This document shows positions 1 to 6,513 of a DNA stretch of 7,304 nucleotides, piece by piece. The DNA lies in contig CAMDDI010000172.1 of NCBI GenBank assembly GCA_945890905.1, forward strand, positions 1-7,304. The letters run 5' to 3'. The stretch's first letter is position 1, and each line of letters starts with the position of its first letter. The stretch is from Bacteriovorax stolpii (GTDB lineage: Bacteria; Bdellovibrionota; Bacteriovoracia; Bacteriovoracales; Bacteriovoracaceae). A model generated the notes under the pieces. The model was not told where the DNA came from and did not search any database. It saw only the letters and a program-made list of their open reading frames with translations. A program made the translations under genes and the position numbers.

Positions 1-1766
1 CCTTTAATTCCAGGTTTAAGGCAGCAAAAGCCACGTACAATCAGAGTGATAATGACTCCCGCTTTACTGGCCTGATAAAGGGCCTCAGTGATGACTTCAT
101 CTTCGAGAGAGTTCATCTTCGCAATAATGCGGGCAGGTTTTCCTTCTAGTTTGTTTTTCGTCTCTTGTTGGATCCGAGACATGAAAGTGGACTTCATATT
201 AATGGGTGCCACTAGAATTTCATTGTAGTCGGTTTTAAGCGAGCTACCTGTGAGGTAATTGAAAACTTCAATGACTTCTGAGCAGATGGTTGGGTTGCAA
301 GTAAGAAGTCCCAAATCAGTATAAAGAGTCGAAGTTTGAGAGTGATAGTTTCCGGTTCCGATGTGAGCGTAACTTAAAATTTCGCCATCTGATTCCTGAC
401 GGATAATGAGGGTGGTTTTAGTGTGTGTCTTCAATCCCAAAATTCCGTAGACCACATGAACACCCGCATCTTCAAGTTTCTGGGCCCACACAATGTTTCT
501 TTGCTCATCAAAGCGGGCCTTAAGCTCTACAAGGCAAACCACTTGCTTGCCTTTTTCAGCAGCACGGATGAGGTTGCGAATAAAAGGAGAATTATCCCCA
601 GTACGATAAAGAGTCATTTTAATGGTGAGCACATGAGGGTCTTCAGCAGCATTGGCGATGAATTTCTCAACTGTCCCCGAGAAGCTCTCGTAAGGGTGAT
701 GAAGAAGAATATCTCCCTGACGAATCAATGAAAATATATTGCTGTTCTCAGCAAAGGCCTTAGGAATGATAGGTAGCCATGGCTTAAATTTTAATTCAGG
801 TAAATCTAGATCCACAATACTTTTAAGAATCATAAAATCGATAGGAAAATCCATTTCATAAATATCTTCATCGAGAATTTCCAGAGAATCTTTCAGAAAG
901 TTTGTCATGCTGGGATCAGTGTCTTTGTGAATTTCTAAACGCACACACTCCGCCAGACGTCGCTCTTTAATCCCTTCTTCAACTAGGATCAATAGATCCT
1001 GGGCTTCATCTTCCCGGTGATCCACATCAGCGTTTCTAGAAACACGAAAAGGAACGGTTTGCTGTATATCCATACCCGGGTAAAGAAGAAAGAGATTTGA
1101 GCGAACCAAAGTCACAGTTGTGACAAAGCGGTATTTCTTCTCACCTTCTGGGCGGGGAAGAACAATCAGTCCAGGAATGGCTTCAGGAATTTTCACGCGG
1201 GAGAAGAGAACCGTATCAGTTTGAGGATTTTTAAGAATCATCCCCAGTGAGTAAGATAGATTGGAAATAAAAGGAAATGGATGTCCGGGATCTACTGACA
1301 ATGGAGTCAGGACAGGAAAAATTTTTCGCTTGAAATATCCGTTACAATAATCCTGATCATCTAAGTTGAGATCATCATAATCATAGATAAAAATATTTTC
1401 TCGTTGGAGGTCTCCTACAAGGCCCAAGTAAATGGCCCTCTGCTGAACAAGATCCTGATTGATATGATTTCGGATGGCCATAAGCTGTTCACTGGTTGTC
1501 TGACCATCAACTGAGCGGTGGGTGAATCCGGAAATAATCTGATGCTTAAGATAGCCAATCCTTTTCATCACAAACTCATCTAAGTTAGATGAGAAAATAA
1601 TCAAAAAACGTAATCTCTCCAAAAGCGGATTTCTCTTATCTGTGGCCTCTTGTAAAACTCTGCGGTTAAAAAATAGCCATGAAAGATCACGGTTAAGAAA
1701 ATGGGTAGGATCTACATCAAAGTTAATTTTCTTAGGAAATCTGGCGGCACTTCGTCTTTTGCGCAT
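1..1766 (-). CDS. ppk1: Polyphosphate kinase 1, C-terminus cut by window edge
   Basis: This enzyme reversibly transfers the terminal phosphate of ATP onto inorganic polyphosphate. I translated the minus strand by hand through 588 uninterrupted codons. The N domain carries LNRDLSWLFFNRRVL near residues 24-38 and FSSNLDEF near 58-65, the ATP-contacting region of the family. Further on come PVLTPLSVDPGHPFPFISN, then TLYRTGDNSPF with Arg388, ELKARFDEQ with Arg418 and GLKTHTK with His448. These match E. coli Arg375, Arg405 and the autophosphorylated His435 at a constant offset of 13. The visible part ends inside the C2 domain at VRGFCCLKPGIKG, so the second conserved histidine (E. coli His592) lies outside the window. 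Family length is about 690-720 residues, so roughly 110 are missing. The ATG at 1766 has GGAG three bases upstream, which is tight; an in-frame TTG lies nine bases before it. The gene diverges from an exported protein gene and has its own promoter. Confidence 0.97.
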   Translation of the reverse strand, partial: MRKRRSAARFPKKINFDVDPTHFLNRDLSWLFFNRRVLQEATDKRNPLLERLRFLIIFSSNLDEFVMKRIGYLKHQIISGFTHRSVDGQTTSEQLMAIRNHINQDLVQQRAIYLGLVGDLQRENIFIYDYDDLNLDDQDYCNGYFKRKIFPVLTPLSVDPGHPFPFISNLSYSLGMILKNPQTDTVLFSRVKIPEAIPGLIVLPRPEGEKKYRFVTTVTLVRSNLFLLYPGMDIQQTVPFRVSRNADVDHREDEAQDLLILVEEGIKERRLAECVRLEIHKDTDPSMTNFLKDSLEILDEDIYEMDFPIDFMILKSIVDLDLPELKFKPWLPIIPKAFAENSNIFSLIRQGDILLHHPYESFSGTVEKFIANAAEDPHVLTIKMTLYRTGDNSPFIRNLIRAAEKGKQVVCLVELKARFDEQRNIVWAQKLEDAGVHVVYGILGLKTHTKTTLIIRQESDGEILSYAHIGTGNYHSQTSTLYTDLGLLTCNPTICSEVIEVFNYLTGSSLKTDYNEILVAPINMKSTFMSRIQQETKNKLEGKPARIIAKMNSLEDEVITEALYQASKAGVIITLIVRGFCCLKPGIK

Positions 1767-1777
1767 AAACTCCAACT

Positions 1778-1792
1778 GTCTAAATCTTAGAC
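1778..1792. repeat. Short inverted repeat in the ppk1 leader
   Basis: GTCTAA, three bases, then TTAGAC form a perfect six-base-arm inverted repeat. In the ppk1 transcript it would fold as a small hairpin ending four bases before the GGAG ribosome binding site at 1773-1770. It could modulate ribosome access or be a dimeric protein's binding site. The repeat is short, so only its sequence is certain. Confidence 0.5.
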
Positions 1793-1835
1793 GGCCATTC
1801 TGTTAAGTGTGAAGTTTTTATTCAGTCACCCCTAA

Positions 1836-1863
1836 ATTATAAGGCCTTCCCTGGCCTTGACAA
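1836..1863 (-). promoter_or_regulatory. Sigma-70-type promoter of ppk1
   Basis: On the minus strand, TTGTCA (1863-1858, one mismatch to the -35 consensus) is followed by a 16-base spacer and a perfect TATAAT (1841-1836). Transcription would start near 1829, giving a leader of about 60 bases before the ppk1 ATG at 1766. The spacer is almost filled by an inverted repeat, AAGGCC and GGCCTT with a six-base loop (1841-1858 on the plus strand), which could be an operator. The repeat may instead reflect the general GGCC excess in this window. The elements are read directly; use of the promoter is inferred. Confidence 0.6.
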
Positions 1864-1887
1864 GCAAATTAACCCCTCTGAATTGTG

Positions 1888-1919
1888 AGGATTTAGACCA
1901 GGAGTTCCAACTAAATCCT
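1888..1919. repeat. Perfect 9-base inverted repeat in divergent intergenic region
   Basis: AGGATTTAG (1888-1896) and CTAAATCCT (1911-1919) are exact reverse complements separated by 14 bases. A further G-T pair is possible outside the arms. Inside the loop, GGA and TCC (1901-1908) add a nearly concentric inner dyad. There is no following T run, so it does not look like an intrinsic terminator. It sits 75 bases before the exported-protein ATG and upstream of the ppk1 -35 element, so an operator for one or both genes is the natural reading. That role is inferred. Confidence 0.6.
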
Positions 1920-1993
1920 TCTGCGTCATTTTGGCACAAAAATTGGATGTAGAGAGTTGAATCAAATGAATTGAAACAAACTTTGGGGGTCCT

Positions 1994-3142
1994 ATGTCTC
2001 ATTACAAATTCTCTATCATGATGCTTCCGCTTCTTTCGCTTTTGGCCATATCACCCTCTGATATTGCCAAGAATTTCCCATCTCGTTCACTGGCCAGTGT
2101 TGAGGAGCAACAACCAGCTGAAAAGATCAGAGAAGCAATGGCAAAAAGAAATCCACTCTATCGAAAATACGTACTCACCCTTGATGTATCAAATGTCGGG
2201 CCTGTTGAGTTTGCTAATCAAGCTGAACTTTTTGCCAGTCTTCTCAATGCACGCAGAGATGTAGAAAAATCCCACGAAGATTTTAATAAAGAAGAAGCCT
2301 CTCAAGCAGATGTAGAAGTGCTAAAACTTAAAATTCGTGAGTATGTTATTTCTTCTCTGGCCATGGAAGACGCCATTAAAGACTTAAAAGAAAAAAATCT
2401 AGCAACGGCTGAAGAAAGAAGTCTTGATTCAATCACATTAAATGAAGTCAAAGCGGGCATAGAAGTCCTCCTTCAAGATGTAAAAGACCGTGAGCTTGCT
2501 CTCAATCCAGTGGCCCCGTCTGTTGCTCCTTCAGTTGCAGAACAACCAGCGGCACCACAGGCCGAAGTGGCTCCGGCATCAGTTAAACCAGCTCCTTCTC
2601 AAGTGAGAGTTGAACCAAAGAATGAAAATAAAGAAGATAAAGAAGAAAAAGTTGCTGAAGCCAAAGCTGATGAAGCAAATTGTCCAGTGGCCGCACAAGT
2701 TCTCGCTTTAACTCAGCAAAATCAGCAGCTGATGGCCCAAATGCAAAACATGATGAACATGATGCAAATGAATATGTACTCCCAAAGACAGATGAATCTT
2801 TATCCGCAAATGCCAGGAGCGTTTCAACACTCTTCGATGCCAACACATGGATCATGGGTTTACCGGCCAGCTTATCAAATGCCACAAAATGATTACTTTG
2901 GTTTGAATTTGCCTTCAGCACTTCCTCAAGTTGAGCCACAAGTTCAACAGCCTCAGTCCTTTATTAATCAAAACTGGACAAGTTCTCCAGTGAATCCGGC
3001 CCTGATGTTTGCCACTAGTTATGATATGGGCGGCCAGCAAAATGTAGCACCTATGCAGCTTCAGGCCCCTTCCATGATTTCTCAGGCTCCAGTTCAAGCG
3101 GGACCTCAGCAGCCGGCCCTTCCTTTTAGAGGAATCATTTAA
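1994..3142 (+). CDS. Exported Met/Gln- and Pro-rich protein of unknown function
   Basis: I do not recognise this 382-residue protein. Residues 1-20 look like a signal peptide or signal anchor: Lys5, then the hydrophobic run FSIMMLPLLSLLAIS. The cleavage site is unclear, with Ala18, Ala25 and Ala34 as candidates, and there is no lipobox. Residues about 35-170 are charged, mostly helical and could form coiled coil. Residues 171-206 are a Pro/Ala/Val linker containing a PSVA tandem repeat. A Lys/Glu-rich stretch follows, to the only cysteine, Cys230. Residues 247-273 hold ten methionines among Gln and Asn, and the remainder is Pro/Gln-rich and probably disordered. The ATG at 1994 follows GGGGG with a four- to five-base spacing. 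It is monocistronic: a divergent promoter region precedes it and a strong terminator follows. The architecture suggests an envelope or secreted structural protein, but I assign no function. Confidence 0.85.
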   Translation: MSHYKFSIMMLPLLSLLAISPSDIAKNFPSRSLASVEEQQPAEKIREAMAKRNPLYRKYVLTLDVSNVGPVEFANQAELFASLLNARRDVEKSHEDFNKEEASQADVEVLKLKIREYVISSLAMEDAIKDLKEKNLATAEERSLDSITLNEVKAGIEVLLQDVKDRELALNPVAPSVAPSVAEQPAAPQAEVAPASVKPAPSQVRVEPKNENKEDKEEKVAEAKADEANCPVAAQVLALTQQNQQLMAQMQNMMNMMQMNMYSQRQMNLYPQMPGAFQHSSMPTHGSWVYRPAYQMPQNDYFGLNLPSALPQVEPQVQQPQSFINQNWTSSPVNPALMFATSYDMGGQQNVAPMQLQAPSMISQAPVQAGPQQPALPFRGII

Positions 3143-3158
3143 TCAACTACTCTCTTCC

Positions 3159-3188
3159 AGGCCGCCCTTGAGGGGTGGCCTTTTTTTT
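3159..3188 (+). terminator. Rho-independent terminator after the exported protein gene
   Basis: GGCCGCCC and GGGTGGCC form an eight-base-pair stem with one G-U pair around a five-base loop. The stem is followed directly by eight T residues (3181-3188). It begins 17 bases after the TAA at 3142, and an additional A-T pair can extend it. This separates the exported protein from the zinc-ribbon/recJ unit. Confidence 0.93.
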
Positions 3189-3250
3189 GTTTAAAGCTTC
3201 TAGAAAATAGGTCGAAGAGAATTCATGATGTCCTAAACTGCAAGGTCAAC

Positions 3251-3493
3251 ATGGAAAATATACAAAAACCGACTAAAGAAAAACTGATTATAAGGGCCTG
3301 TCACACCTGCCTTAAAATCAATGAATCCTACCAAGAAATTCAGCGCTGTCTGCACTGCAATAAATCCTTTCTACCCCTCAGATATTTCGAGAAAATTCAT
3401 CAAAATAAAGGTCAATCCTATACCTCTCATTTCGCCTCTAGTGATCAAATTGAGGATGAAGATTTGATCAAAGGTCTCTTTGTTTTGTGGTGA
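3251..3493 (+). CDS. Small zinc-ribbon protein upstream of recJ
   Basis: This is an 80-residue protein with two CxxC knuckles, Cys17-Cys20 and Cys33-Cys36, separated by 12 residues. That is the layout of a compact zinc ribbon binding one Zn(II). A basic N-terminus precedes the ribbon; after it come a basic/aromatic stretch (LRYFEKIHQNKG) and an acidic tail (DQIEDEDLIKG). There is no signal peptide, so it should be cytoplasmic. The ATG follows AAGG at a suitable distance. It ends 30 bases before recJ on the same strand with no terminator between, so co-transcription is likely. No strong promoter is visible in the 62 bases between the preceding terminator and its start. Zinc ribbons of this size often mediate nucleic-acid or protein contacts; no specific role can be read here. 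The paired cysteines and good start support a real gene. Confidence 0.8.
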   Translation: MENIQKPTKEKLIIRACHTCLKINESYQEIQRCLHCNKSFLPLRYFEKIHQNKGQSYTSHFASSDQIEDEDLIKGLFVLW

Positions 3494-3523
3494 AAGCCCA
3501 AATCACTATGTTAGTTTCAGGGA

Positions 3524-5239
3524 ATGGAAATAACATCTGCACCTGTGACTGAACTCAATCCTGTTCTTGTTCGCCTATTTAAGAAACGCGGCTTCTCGCC
3601 TTCCGAAGTTCAGGACATGCTTTCCTGGAATCTAAAAGAATTGCCTGAACTCACTCAAATGATCGACTTAGAAAAATCTTCTGAGCGCTTGATGCGTGCC
3701 ATGGCAGAAAATGAAAAGATTGGTGTTTACGGAGACTACGATGTAGATGGCACAACTTCTTGTGCTCTTCTATGGCACTTTTTTAAGATGCTTGGTTTAG
3801 AAATTTATGTTCTGCAACCTAGCCGCTTTGTAGAAGGTTATGGAATTCATCCATCTTCAGTAGATATGGCCTTAGAGCAAGGCGTGAAAGTTTTAATTTC
3901 TGTGGACTGTGGAATCAGTAATACTGCCACTGCAGATTACGCTCAAGAAAAAGGTTTAGATCTGATCATCACAGATCACCACCGTGATTCGGCATCCCAC
4001 ATTCCCCGTGCTTATGCTGTTGTAAATCCCAGTCGTCGGGATGAGCCAGTAGACTCACCCCTTAAAGCTCTCGCCGGTGTGGGTGTAGCATTCGCTCTGG
4101 CCTTGCAAATAAAGAAAGATCTCGCAAACCGAGGCACAGAGATTCCTAGTCTCTATCCACTCTTGCAATTTGTGGCCATTGGAACCATTTCGGATTTGGC
4201 CCGTATGACCCCCCTTAATTTAAGACTGACCCGTCACGGATTAAAACAAATTCCAACCACTCAATACCCAGGTATCAGAGCTTTCTTTGCTCCCGAAGAA
4301 ATGAAGGCCACTATGATTCCTAGTGAGAGAATTAGTTTTCATGTGGGACCTCATATTAATTCTAAAGGCCGCTTAGATCATCCTGACCGTGCCCTTCGTC
4401 TTCTGATAGCTCAGGATTTTTCTGAAACACGTGAGCACTTCTCTCATCTTGAAGTGGCCAATCGTGATCGCCGGATGATTCAGTTAGAAGTTTTTGAAGA
4501 AGCAAAAAAAGAAGTAGTAAATTCTTTGAGTGGCGATGATCTTTTAATCAACATGCTCTACCGCCCTCACTGGCATGAAGGTGTGATTGGAATTGTGGCC
4601 TCAAAACTTGTGGAAACTTTTGAGGTGCCTGCCATCGTTTTCACCGACTCTGAAGAAGAAGGTATTATCAAGGCATCTGCTCGTTCTGCAGGAGAGCTTA
4701 ATATTTTTGAACTGATGGAGCAGTGTAAAGATCTTTTCATAAAGTTTGGAGGACATAAAGCAGCAGCTGGCCTTTCCATGAAAAAAGAAAATTTCCCAGC
4801 CTTCAAAGATAAAATGAATCAGCTTTTAAGAGCAATACCAAGAAGTCTTCGCACGAAAGCGGTTGGCTTTGACGTAGAGATGGGCATCGAAGAAGTGAGT
4901 GCTCACTTAGTGAAAGATCTTGAAAAGCTCGAACCCTTCGGTCCTGGTCACGAGAAGCCAGTATTCATTATGAAAAATGCCATGATTCAGTCTTACCGGA
5001 TAATGAAAGATGCCCATGTGAGATGGACTTTCAGTGATAAGAACAACAAAAAAATTCTTATTCAAGGGATTAGCTTTAATTATCTTGGGAAGTGGAATGA
5101 AGCTACTCCTGAAGAGCTCTTTGCACTCCAGGCAAAAGCAGGACTGACCATTCAATTTACTTTAGGGATCAATCGGTTTCAAGGAAACGAGACGATTCAA
5201 CTTATGGTGAACCGTCTCATCCCAGGACAAATTTACTAA
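3524..5239 (+). CDS. recJ: Single-stranded-DNA-specific 5'-3' exonuclease RecJ
   Basis: RecJ degrades single-stranded DNA 5' to 3' in RecF-pathway recombination, mismatch repair and base-excision repair, using two divalent metal ions. The DHH phosphoesterase core is complete. GDYDVDG holds Asp71, Asp73 and Asp75; SVDCG holds Asp128; TDHHR holds Asp151, His152 and His153; and GTISDLARM holds Asp224. The linker region has NSKGRLDHPDRAL where the family usually has a RxNAAGRM-like sequence. The DHHA1 motif GGHKAAAG is at residues 409-416, and about 120 C-terminal residues fit the OB-fold domain. At 571 residues it is close to the E. coli length of 577. An in-frame stop 12 bases upstream limits the start. 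The ATG at 3524 has only a purine run (CAGGGA) abutting it, so its ribosome site is poor and coupling to the upstream zinc-ribbon gene is possible. Its stop codon overlaps the convergent cyclophilin gene. Confidence 0.96.
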   Translation: MEITSAPVTELNPVLVRLFKKRGFSPSEVQDMLSWNLKELPELTQMIDLEKSSERLMRAMAENEKIGVYGDYDVDGTTSCALLWHFFKMLGLEIYVLQPSRFVEGYGIHPSSVDMALEQGVKVLISVDCGISNTATADYAQEKGLDLIITDHHRDSASHIPRAYAVVNPSRRDEPVDSPLKALAGVGVAFALALQIKKDLANRGTEIPSLYPLLQFVAIGTISDLARMTPLNLRLTRHGLKQIPTTQYPGIRAFFAPEEMKATMIPSERISFHVGPHINSKGRLDHPDRALRLLIAQDFSETREHFSHLEVANRDRRMIQLEVFEEAKKEVVNSLSGDDLLINMLYRPHWHEGVIGIVASKLVETFEVPAIVFTDSEEEGIIKASARSAGELNIFELMEQCKDLFIKFGGHKAAAGLSMKKENFPAFKDKMNQLLRAIPRSLRTKAVGFDVEMGIEEVSAHLVKDLEKLEPFGPGHEKPVFIMKNAMIQSYRIMKDAHVRWTFSDKNNKKILIQGISFNYLGKWNEATPEELFALQAKAGLTIQFTLGINRFQGNETIQLMVNRLIPGQIY

Positions 5240-5775
5240 GAGCGCTTGATTTCAACTTCGTTGATAACTACGTCAGTACGTGGGCGATCCCCAGCTGCTG
5301 TTGGTGTTTCGCCAATTTTTCTTATCACATCCATACCATTTATCACTTTACCAAAAACAGTGTGGGCACCATTCAAGTGTGGAGTCGCACCTAGAGTGAT
5401 AAAGAATTGAGAACCGTTTGTTCCTGGGCCAGCATTGGCCATAGAAAGAATTCCTTCAGATGAATGCTTTAGACTAGGATTGAATTCATCTTTAAAGCGG
5501 TAACCAGGTCCACCACGTCCCGAACCTTCAGGACATCCACCTTGGATCATAAAGCCACGGATCACGCGGTGAAAAATAATTCCGTTATAGAAAGGGCCTT
5601 CTTTATTAGATTGTTGGCGACCTTCAGCGAGATTTACGAAATTCCAAACAGTCTCTGGGCACTCTTTAACATAGAGTTCAGCTTCAAATTCTCCCATGCT
5701 TGTTTTGAATACAGCGCTGATACCATTTACTTCTTCTTTGTGTGTCGATTTCTCATGTTTCATGGAACTAAACAT
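5236..5775 (-). CDS. Cytoplasmic cyclophilin-type peptidyl-prolyl isomerase
   Basis: This single-domain cyclophilin of 179 residues catalyses cis-trans isomerisation of peptidyl-proline bonds. The active site is intact: Arg70 in FHRVI, Phe75 and Gln78 in GFMIQGG, the run around SMANAGPGTNGSQFF (residues 111-125), Leu134 and His138. These correspond to human cyclophilin A Arg55, Phe60, Gln63, Ala101 to Phe113, Leu122 and His126. His133 replaces Trp121, which in cyclophilin A contributes to cyclosporin binding, so drug sensitivity is probably reduced. There is no signal peptide; the first 16 residues are a polar extension. This makes it closer to the cytoplasmic PpiB type than to periplasmic PpiA. 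The ATG at 5775 has AGGAG six bases upstream. It is the last gene of a minus-strand operon, nine bases after the lipoprotein stop codon. Confidence 0.95.
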   Translation of the reverse strand: MFSSMKHEKSTHKEEVNGISAVFKTSMGEFEAELYVKECPETVWNFVNLAEGRQQSNKEGPFYNGIIFHRVIRGFMIQGGCPEGSGRGGPGYRFKDEFNPSLKHSSEGILSMANAGPGTNGSQFFITLGATPHLNGAHTVFGKVINGMDVIRKIGETPTAAGDRPRTDVVINEVEIKRS

Positions 5776-5781
5776 ATTGGA

Positions 5782-5786
5782 CTCCT
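5782..5786 (-). promoter_or_regulatory. Cyclophilin ribosome binding site overlapping the lipoprotein stop
   Basis: AGGAG, six bases before the cyclophilin ATG, begins within the TAG stop codon of the upstream lipoprotein gene (5787-5785). The ribosome terminating on the lipoprotein therefore sits on the next gene's start signal. This supports the chosen start and suggests coupled translation. Confidence 0.8.
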
Positions 5787-6513
5787 AGGGTAAAACTATC
5801 TCAGTAGGTAATAGTTTGGGATTGGACGTAAGTAACTTAAATTTTATTTTAGGATCAAAAATCTTGGCAAGTTCAACCCGCAGGCCAGGTTTCAAAACAA
5901 AGTCGCTACCAAAAGCACTTAATGTTTCAGCTGAAAGAAAATAGAAGCCGGCATCTTCCAAATTATTTTCCGCTACCAATTGAACTAAACCTTGATGCGA
6001 GAGGCATGAAGAAAAAAGCAGCGGAAGGTTTTCATTAAAGCGTCCAGCTTCCATCATCTTCTTGAGTTCACTCATTTTATTTTCTTGTAGAAAAGAGTCA
6101 ATCCAGATGACGTCTACATCTGTAACTTTGGGAAGTTTAATGTGTCTGACTCCCCCCCGGACTTGCTCTAAGGTGTTAGAGAAAAAGCTTGCTTCTTCCA
6201 CCGGCTTTAAAAACCGAACGGCAGTTGATCGGAAGTAATTTTCAATACGCTCGTTATACTGGGCCTGAAGTTCAATCATCTCCACATAACTTAATTGGTA
6301 CTGACTTGAGAGCTTACTAAAATCAAGGTAGTGAAAAGAGCTAGATTTAAAACACTGACCCGAAGAAGAAAAGTTTGTCCAGGTAGGAAGTTCGGGTAAA
6401 AAAAATTGCTCTACACCTGAAGTGCGATAAGGAACATTTTCTGAGTCTCGACGGACTTCGCCGCCTCCGCAACTAATGAGTAGAAGCAGGACTAAAGAGT
6501 TTAAATATTTCAT
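5785..6513 (-). CDS. Lipoprotein of unknown function
   Basis: I chose the ATG at 6513 because AAAGG lies eight bases upstream and the resulting N-terminus is a standard lipoprotein signal: Lys2, LVLLLLI, then lipobox LISC with Cys15 as the lipidated residue. An in-frame TTG two codons earlier is less likely. Residues after Cys15 are GGGE, with no Asp at +2, so outer-membrane sorting is expected by the E. coli rule. The mature part (about 227 residues) has two further cysteines, in GQCFKS and SSCLSH, that could form a disulfide. It shows alternating hydrophobic and polar segments with a glutamine/glutamate-rich helix near residues 75-90. I do not recognise a domain. The gene overlaps the upstream oxidoreductase-like gene by 41 bases in another frame. 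A run of seven G on the coding strand (6158-6152) lies inside an intact frame. Confidence 0.85.
   Translation of the reverse strand: MKYLNSLVLLLLISCGGGEVRRDSENVPYRTSGVEQFFLPELPTWTNFSSSGQCFKSSSFHYLDFSKLSSQYQLSYVEMIELQAQYNERIENYFRSTAVRFLKPVEEASFFSNTLEQVRGGVRHIKLPKVTDVDVIWIDSFLQENKMSELKKMMEAGRFNENLPLLFSSCLSHQGLVQLVAENNLEDAGFYFLSAETLSAFGSDFVLKPGLRVELAKIFDPKIKFKLLTSNPKLLPTEIVLP

Noticed and set aside
423..731. Plus-strand open frame of 102 codons
   Set aside because: It lies entirely antisense within ppk1, whose frame is continuous and rich in catalytic motifs.
1774..1786. Half of a Pho box (CTGTC followed by TAAAT) near the ppk1 start
   Set aside because: A PhoB site needs two direct 11-base repeats. 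Only one partial copy is present, so phosphate control cannot be claimed.
1857..1885. Plus-strand TTGACA as the -35 of a promoter for the exported protein
   Set aside because: No acceptable -10 hexamer occurs at 15-19 bases. The word overlaps the reverse -35 of the ppk1 promoter, which is much better supported.
2583..2939. Minus-strand open frame of 118 codons, and smaller frames on both strands between 2064 and 3097
   Set aside because: They overlap the exported Met/Gln-rich gene. Its low-complexity codons keep other frames open by chance, and none has a better start or domain.
4567..5155. Two minus-strand open frames inside recJ
   Set aside because: They lie antisense to conserved RecJ domains and have no recognisable domain.
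5230..5250. Small dyad around AGCGCT at the recJ/cyclophilin junction as a bidirectional terminator
   Set aside because: The stem is too short and there is no T run on either side.
5542..5793. Plus-strand open frame of 83 codons
   Set aside because: It is antisense to the cyclophilin catalytic core, with no independent support.
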